NCBI GenBank assembly: GCA_007120685.1
Contig: SKNG01000298.1
Span: 1-8,537, forward strand
Direction: 5' to 3'
DNA: 8,537 nucleotides
DNA from: Paracoccaceae bacterium
GTDB lineage: Bacteria; Pseudomonadota; Alphaproteobacteria; Rhodobacterales; Rhodobacteraceae
Shown here: positions 6,759-8,537 of the stretch, in pieces
How the letters are laid out: each line of letters opens with the position of its first letter
Position numbering within the stretch: position 1 is the stretch's first letter
Position numbers and translations under genes: made by a program
Notes under the pieces: generated by a model
What the model was told of the DNA's origin: nothing
Database searches by the model: none
Seen by the model: the letters and a program-made list of their open reading frames with translations, nothing else

Positions 6759-7069
6759 TGGCTGCCGCGTCAAAGCCAGCCTTGGTATTTCCCGACTGCG
6801 ATCACAACGGGAATTGCCGCGGCAGCGCAAGTCAGAAGCAGTTCGGCTTGAGACATTCTGGGTATCCTCGTACAAAAAAAGAATCATGGTTTGTTCTGCG
6901 CGCTAGATTGGACCATTGGTTGGATTTTGAAAAAGGGTTAATGGACAGGCAACCGATATGCTCTGTGCGAAATAAATACAAGCATCTGATAAAAAAGACT
7001 ATTACCAAGAACAAGAACGAAGCGGTTCTCTTTTGTCTGACATTCTGCGGCAATAACTCAGCAGGCTGA
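6758..7069 (+). CDS. Unknown AT-rich ORF between ureB and ureC
   Basis: I do not recognise this 103-residue frame. It fills nearly the whole space between ureB and ureC. Its ATG overlaps the ureB stop (TGATG); a GTG one codon earlier is an alternative. By hand count, 6781-7080 has 136 G+C in 300 (about 45%), with 6961-7020 near 33%. Sampled 60-base blocks in ureB and ureC are above 70%. Codons such as ATA, TTA, AGA and AAA are common here and rare next door. The protein is basic in its second half (HLIKKTITKNKN), has five Cys and four His including CDHNGNC (about 14-20), and shows no membrane segment or signal peptide. Two readings are open: a small acquired gene, perhaps a nickel or urease accessory factor, or foreign DNA with a chance open frame. 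Its position favours the first, its odd composition fits both. Confidence 0.45.
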   Translation: MAAASKPALVFPDCDHNGNCRGSASQKQFGLRHSGYPRTKKESWFVLRARLDHWLDFEKGLMDRQPICSVRNKYKHLIKKTITKNKNEAVLFCLTFCGNNSAG

Positions 7070-7096
7070 ATTCGCCGGAATCAATGGAAATAGCCC

Positions 7097-8537
7097 ATGC
7101 CCTACAGCCTCCCCCGCCCCGACTACGCCGAGATGTTCGGCCCCACCACCGGCGACCGGCTGCGGCTGGGTGACACCGATCTGATCGTCGAGGTGGAGCG
7201 CGACCTGACCACCTATGGCGACGAGGTGAAATTCGGCGGCGGCAAGGTCATCCGCGACGGCATGGGCCAGTCCCAGATCACCCGCGCCGGCGGCGCCGTC
7301 GATACCGTGATCACCAACGCCCTGATCATCGACTGGACCGGCATCTACAAGGCCGATGTCGGGCTGAAGGACGGCCTCATCCACGCCATCGGCAAAGCCG
7401 GCAACCCCGATACGCAAAAGGGCGTCACCATCATCATCGGCCCGGGCACCGAGGTCATCGCGGGCGAGGGCAAGATCCTCACCGCCGGCGGCTTCGACGC
7501 GCATATCCACTTCATCTGCCCCCAGCAGGCCGAGGATGCGCTGCATTCGGGCCTCACCACCATGCTGGGCGGCGGCACCGGCCCCGCGCATGGCACGCTG
7601 GCGACCACCTGCACGCCGGGCCCCTGGCATATCGGGCGGATGTTGCAGGCGCTGGACGGGATCCCGATGAACTTCGGCATCTCGGGCAAGGGCAATGCCT
7701 CGCTGCCCGAGGGGCTGCACGAAATGGTCCGCGCCGGCGCCTGCGCGCTGAAACTGCACGAGGACTGGGGCACCACCCCCGCGGCCATCGACTGCGCGCT
7801 CACGGTGGCCGAGGAAACCGACATCCAGGTGATGATCCACACCGACACGCTGAACGAGTCCGGTTTCGTGGAAGACACCATAAAGGCCATCGCCGGCCGC
7901 ACCATCCACGCCTTCCATACCGAAGGGGCGGGGGGCGGCCATGCGCCGGATATCATCAAGGTCTGCGGGCTGGCCAATATCCTGCCATCCTCGACCAACC
8001 CCACCATGCCTTACACGGTCAACACCATCGAGGAACATCTGGACATGCTGATGGTCTGCCATCACCTGTCCCGCCGCGTGCCCGAGGATGTGGCCTTTGC
8101 CGAATCCCGCATCCGCCGCGAAACCATCGCGGCCGAGGATATTCTGCACGACATGGGCGCGTTTTCCGTCATCTCCTCCGACAGCCAGGCGATGGGGCGC
8201 GTGGGCGAGGTGATCACCCGCACCTGGCAGAGCGCGCACAAGATGAAGCTGCAGCGCGGCCGGCTGACCGAGGAGACCGGCGAGAACGACAACGAGCGGG
8301 TGAAACGCTATATCGCCAAATACACCATCAACCCGGCCATCGTGCATGGGGTCAGCCGGCATATCGGCTCGGTCGAGGTCGGCAAGCGGGCCGATCTGGT
8401 GCTCTGGTCGCCGGCGTTTTTCGGTGCCAAGGTGGAAATGGTGCTGATGGGCGGGTCCATCGTGCTGGCGCAGATGGGCGATCCCAATGGCTCGATCCCC
8501 GTGCAGCCGGTCTATTCGCGCCCGATGTTCGCCGCGC
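7097..8537 (+). CDS. ureC: Urease subunit alpha, C-terminus cut by the window
   Basis: This is the catalytic subunit of urease. About 480 of the usual 570 residues are present, running off the right edge with no stop. The ATG at 7097 follows GGA (7086-7088) with an 8-nt gap. All active-site residues are visible at a constant +2 offset from Klebsiella numbering: nickel ligands His136 and His138 (DAHIHFICPQQ), carbamylated Lys219 with His221 in LKLHEDW, His248 (MIHTDTLNESGF), His274 (FHTEGAGGGHAPD), and Asp362 (SSDSQAMGR). The flap has Cys321 and His322 (MVCHHL). The N-terminus YAEMFGPTTGDRLRLGDTDL is typical. Near the edge it reads SIPVQPVYSRPMF, one residue shorter than the common SIPTPQPV form. 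UreE, UreF and UreG are expected downstream but lie outside the window. The enzyme should be active if maturation genes are present. Confidence 0.98.
   Translation, partial: MPYSLPRPDYAEMFGPTTGDRLRLGDTDLIVEVERDLTTYGDEVKFGGGKVIRDGMGQSQITRAGGAVDTVITNALIIDWTGIYKADVGLKDGLIHAIGKAGNPDTQKGVTIIIGPGTEVIAGEGKILTAGGFDAHIHFICPQQAEDALHSGLTTMLGGGTGPAHGTLATTCTPGPWHIGRMLQALDGIPMNFGISGKGNASLPEGLHEMVRAGACALKLHEDWGTTPAAIDCALTVAEETDIQVMIHTDTLNESGFVEDTIKAIAGRTIHAFHTEGAGGGHAPDIIKVCGLANILPSSTNPTMPYTVNTIEEHLDMLMVCHHLSRRVPEDVAFAESRIRRETIAAEDILHDMGAFSVISSDSQAMGRVGEVITRTWQSAHKMKLQRGRLTEETGENDNERVKRYIAKYTINPAIVHGVSRHIGSVEVGKRADLVLWSPAFFGAKVEMVLMGGSIVLAQMGDPNGSIPVQPVYSRPMFAA

Noticed and set aside
6815..6824. Ten-base palindrome TGCCGCGGCA in the unknown ORF, part of an inverted repeat with 6761-6769
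   Set aside because: It is short, GC-only words of this kind are common in such genomes, and it is not placed at both ends of the AT-rich segment as insertion-element termini would be.
6874..6880. Run of seven A residues as a possible slippage site in the unknown ORF
   Set aside because: The frame is open before and after the run, and neither shifted frame gives a convincing product, so no frameshift needs to be proposed.
5505..6887. Antisense open frame (460 codons) over ureA, hupE/ureJ and ureB
   Set aside because: It is opposite four well-supported genes, is composed mostly of Arg, Gln, His, Gly and Pro, and has no recognisable domain.
6832..7053. Antisense 73-codon frame in the AT-rich ureB-ureC gap
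   Set aside because: It has a hydrophobic N-terminal stretch but no ribosome-binding site or promoter that I can see. The + strand frame spans the whole gap and is coupled to ureB, so it is the better candidate.
7058..8362. Antisense open frame (434 codons) opposite ureC
   Set aside because: It is a mirror of the conserved UreC coding sequence with low-complexity composition.

Overview
The window is about 8.5 kb of high-GC DNA. It reads as chromosome of an alphaproteobacterium, most likely of the Rhodobacter/Paracoccus group (Rhodobacterales). This rests on the GC-rich third codon positions, the ispA-dxs pair, the type of HU protein and the urease gene types. No sequence search was run, so genus is an inference. 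Every convincing gene lies on the + strand.

Region 1 (1-2403) is an isoprenoid block. It holds the 3' end of a prenyl diphosphate synthase gene (ispA-like), then a complete dxs 13 nt downstream. Together these cover the entry step of the MEP pathway and the chain-elongation step. The dxs stop codon sits in the tip of the first of two perfect, directly abutting 24-nt hairpins (2356-2403).

Region 2 (2446-4484) holds amn, encoding AMP nucleosidase (purine salvage and AMP pool control), and a small HU-family nucleoid protein gene. A textbook intrinsic terminator at 4456-4484 closes this region.

Region 3 (4616-8537) is a urease operon, ureD-ureA-hupE/ureJ-ureB-orf-ureC, with ureC cut by the window end. 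The genes are overlapping or closely spaced up to the unknown orf. UreA, UreB and UreC form the nickel enzyme, UreD is a maturation chaperone, and the HupE/UreJ membrane protein probably supplies nickel. All UreC metal ligands and the carbamylated lysine are present.

The most unusual part is the 0.3 kb between ureB and ureC. It is AT-rich (about 45% GC by hand count, against over 70% on both sides). It carries one open frame of 103 codons whose ATG overlaps the ureB stop codon and which resembles nothing I recognise. It is either a small acquired gene inside the urease operon or inserted DNA with a chance open frame. I did not find a defence system, CRISPR array, transposase, tRNA or rRNA.
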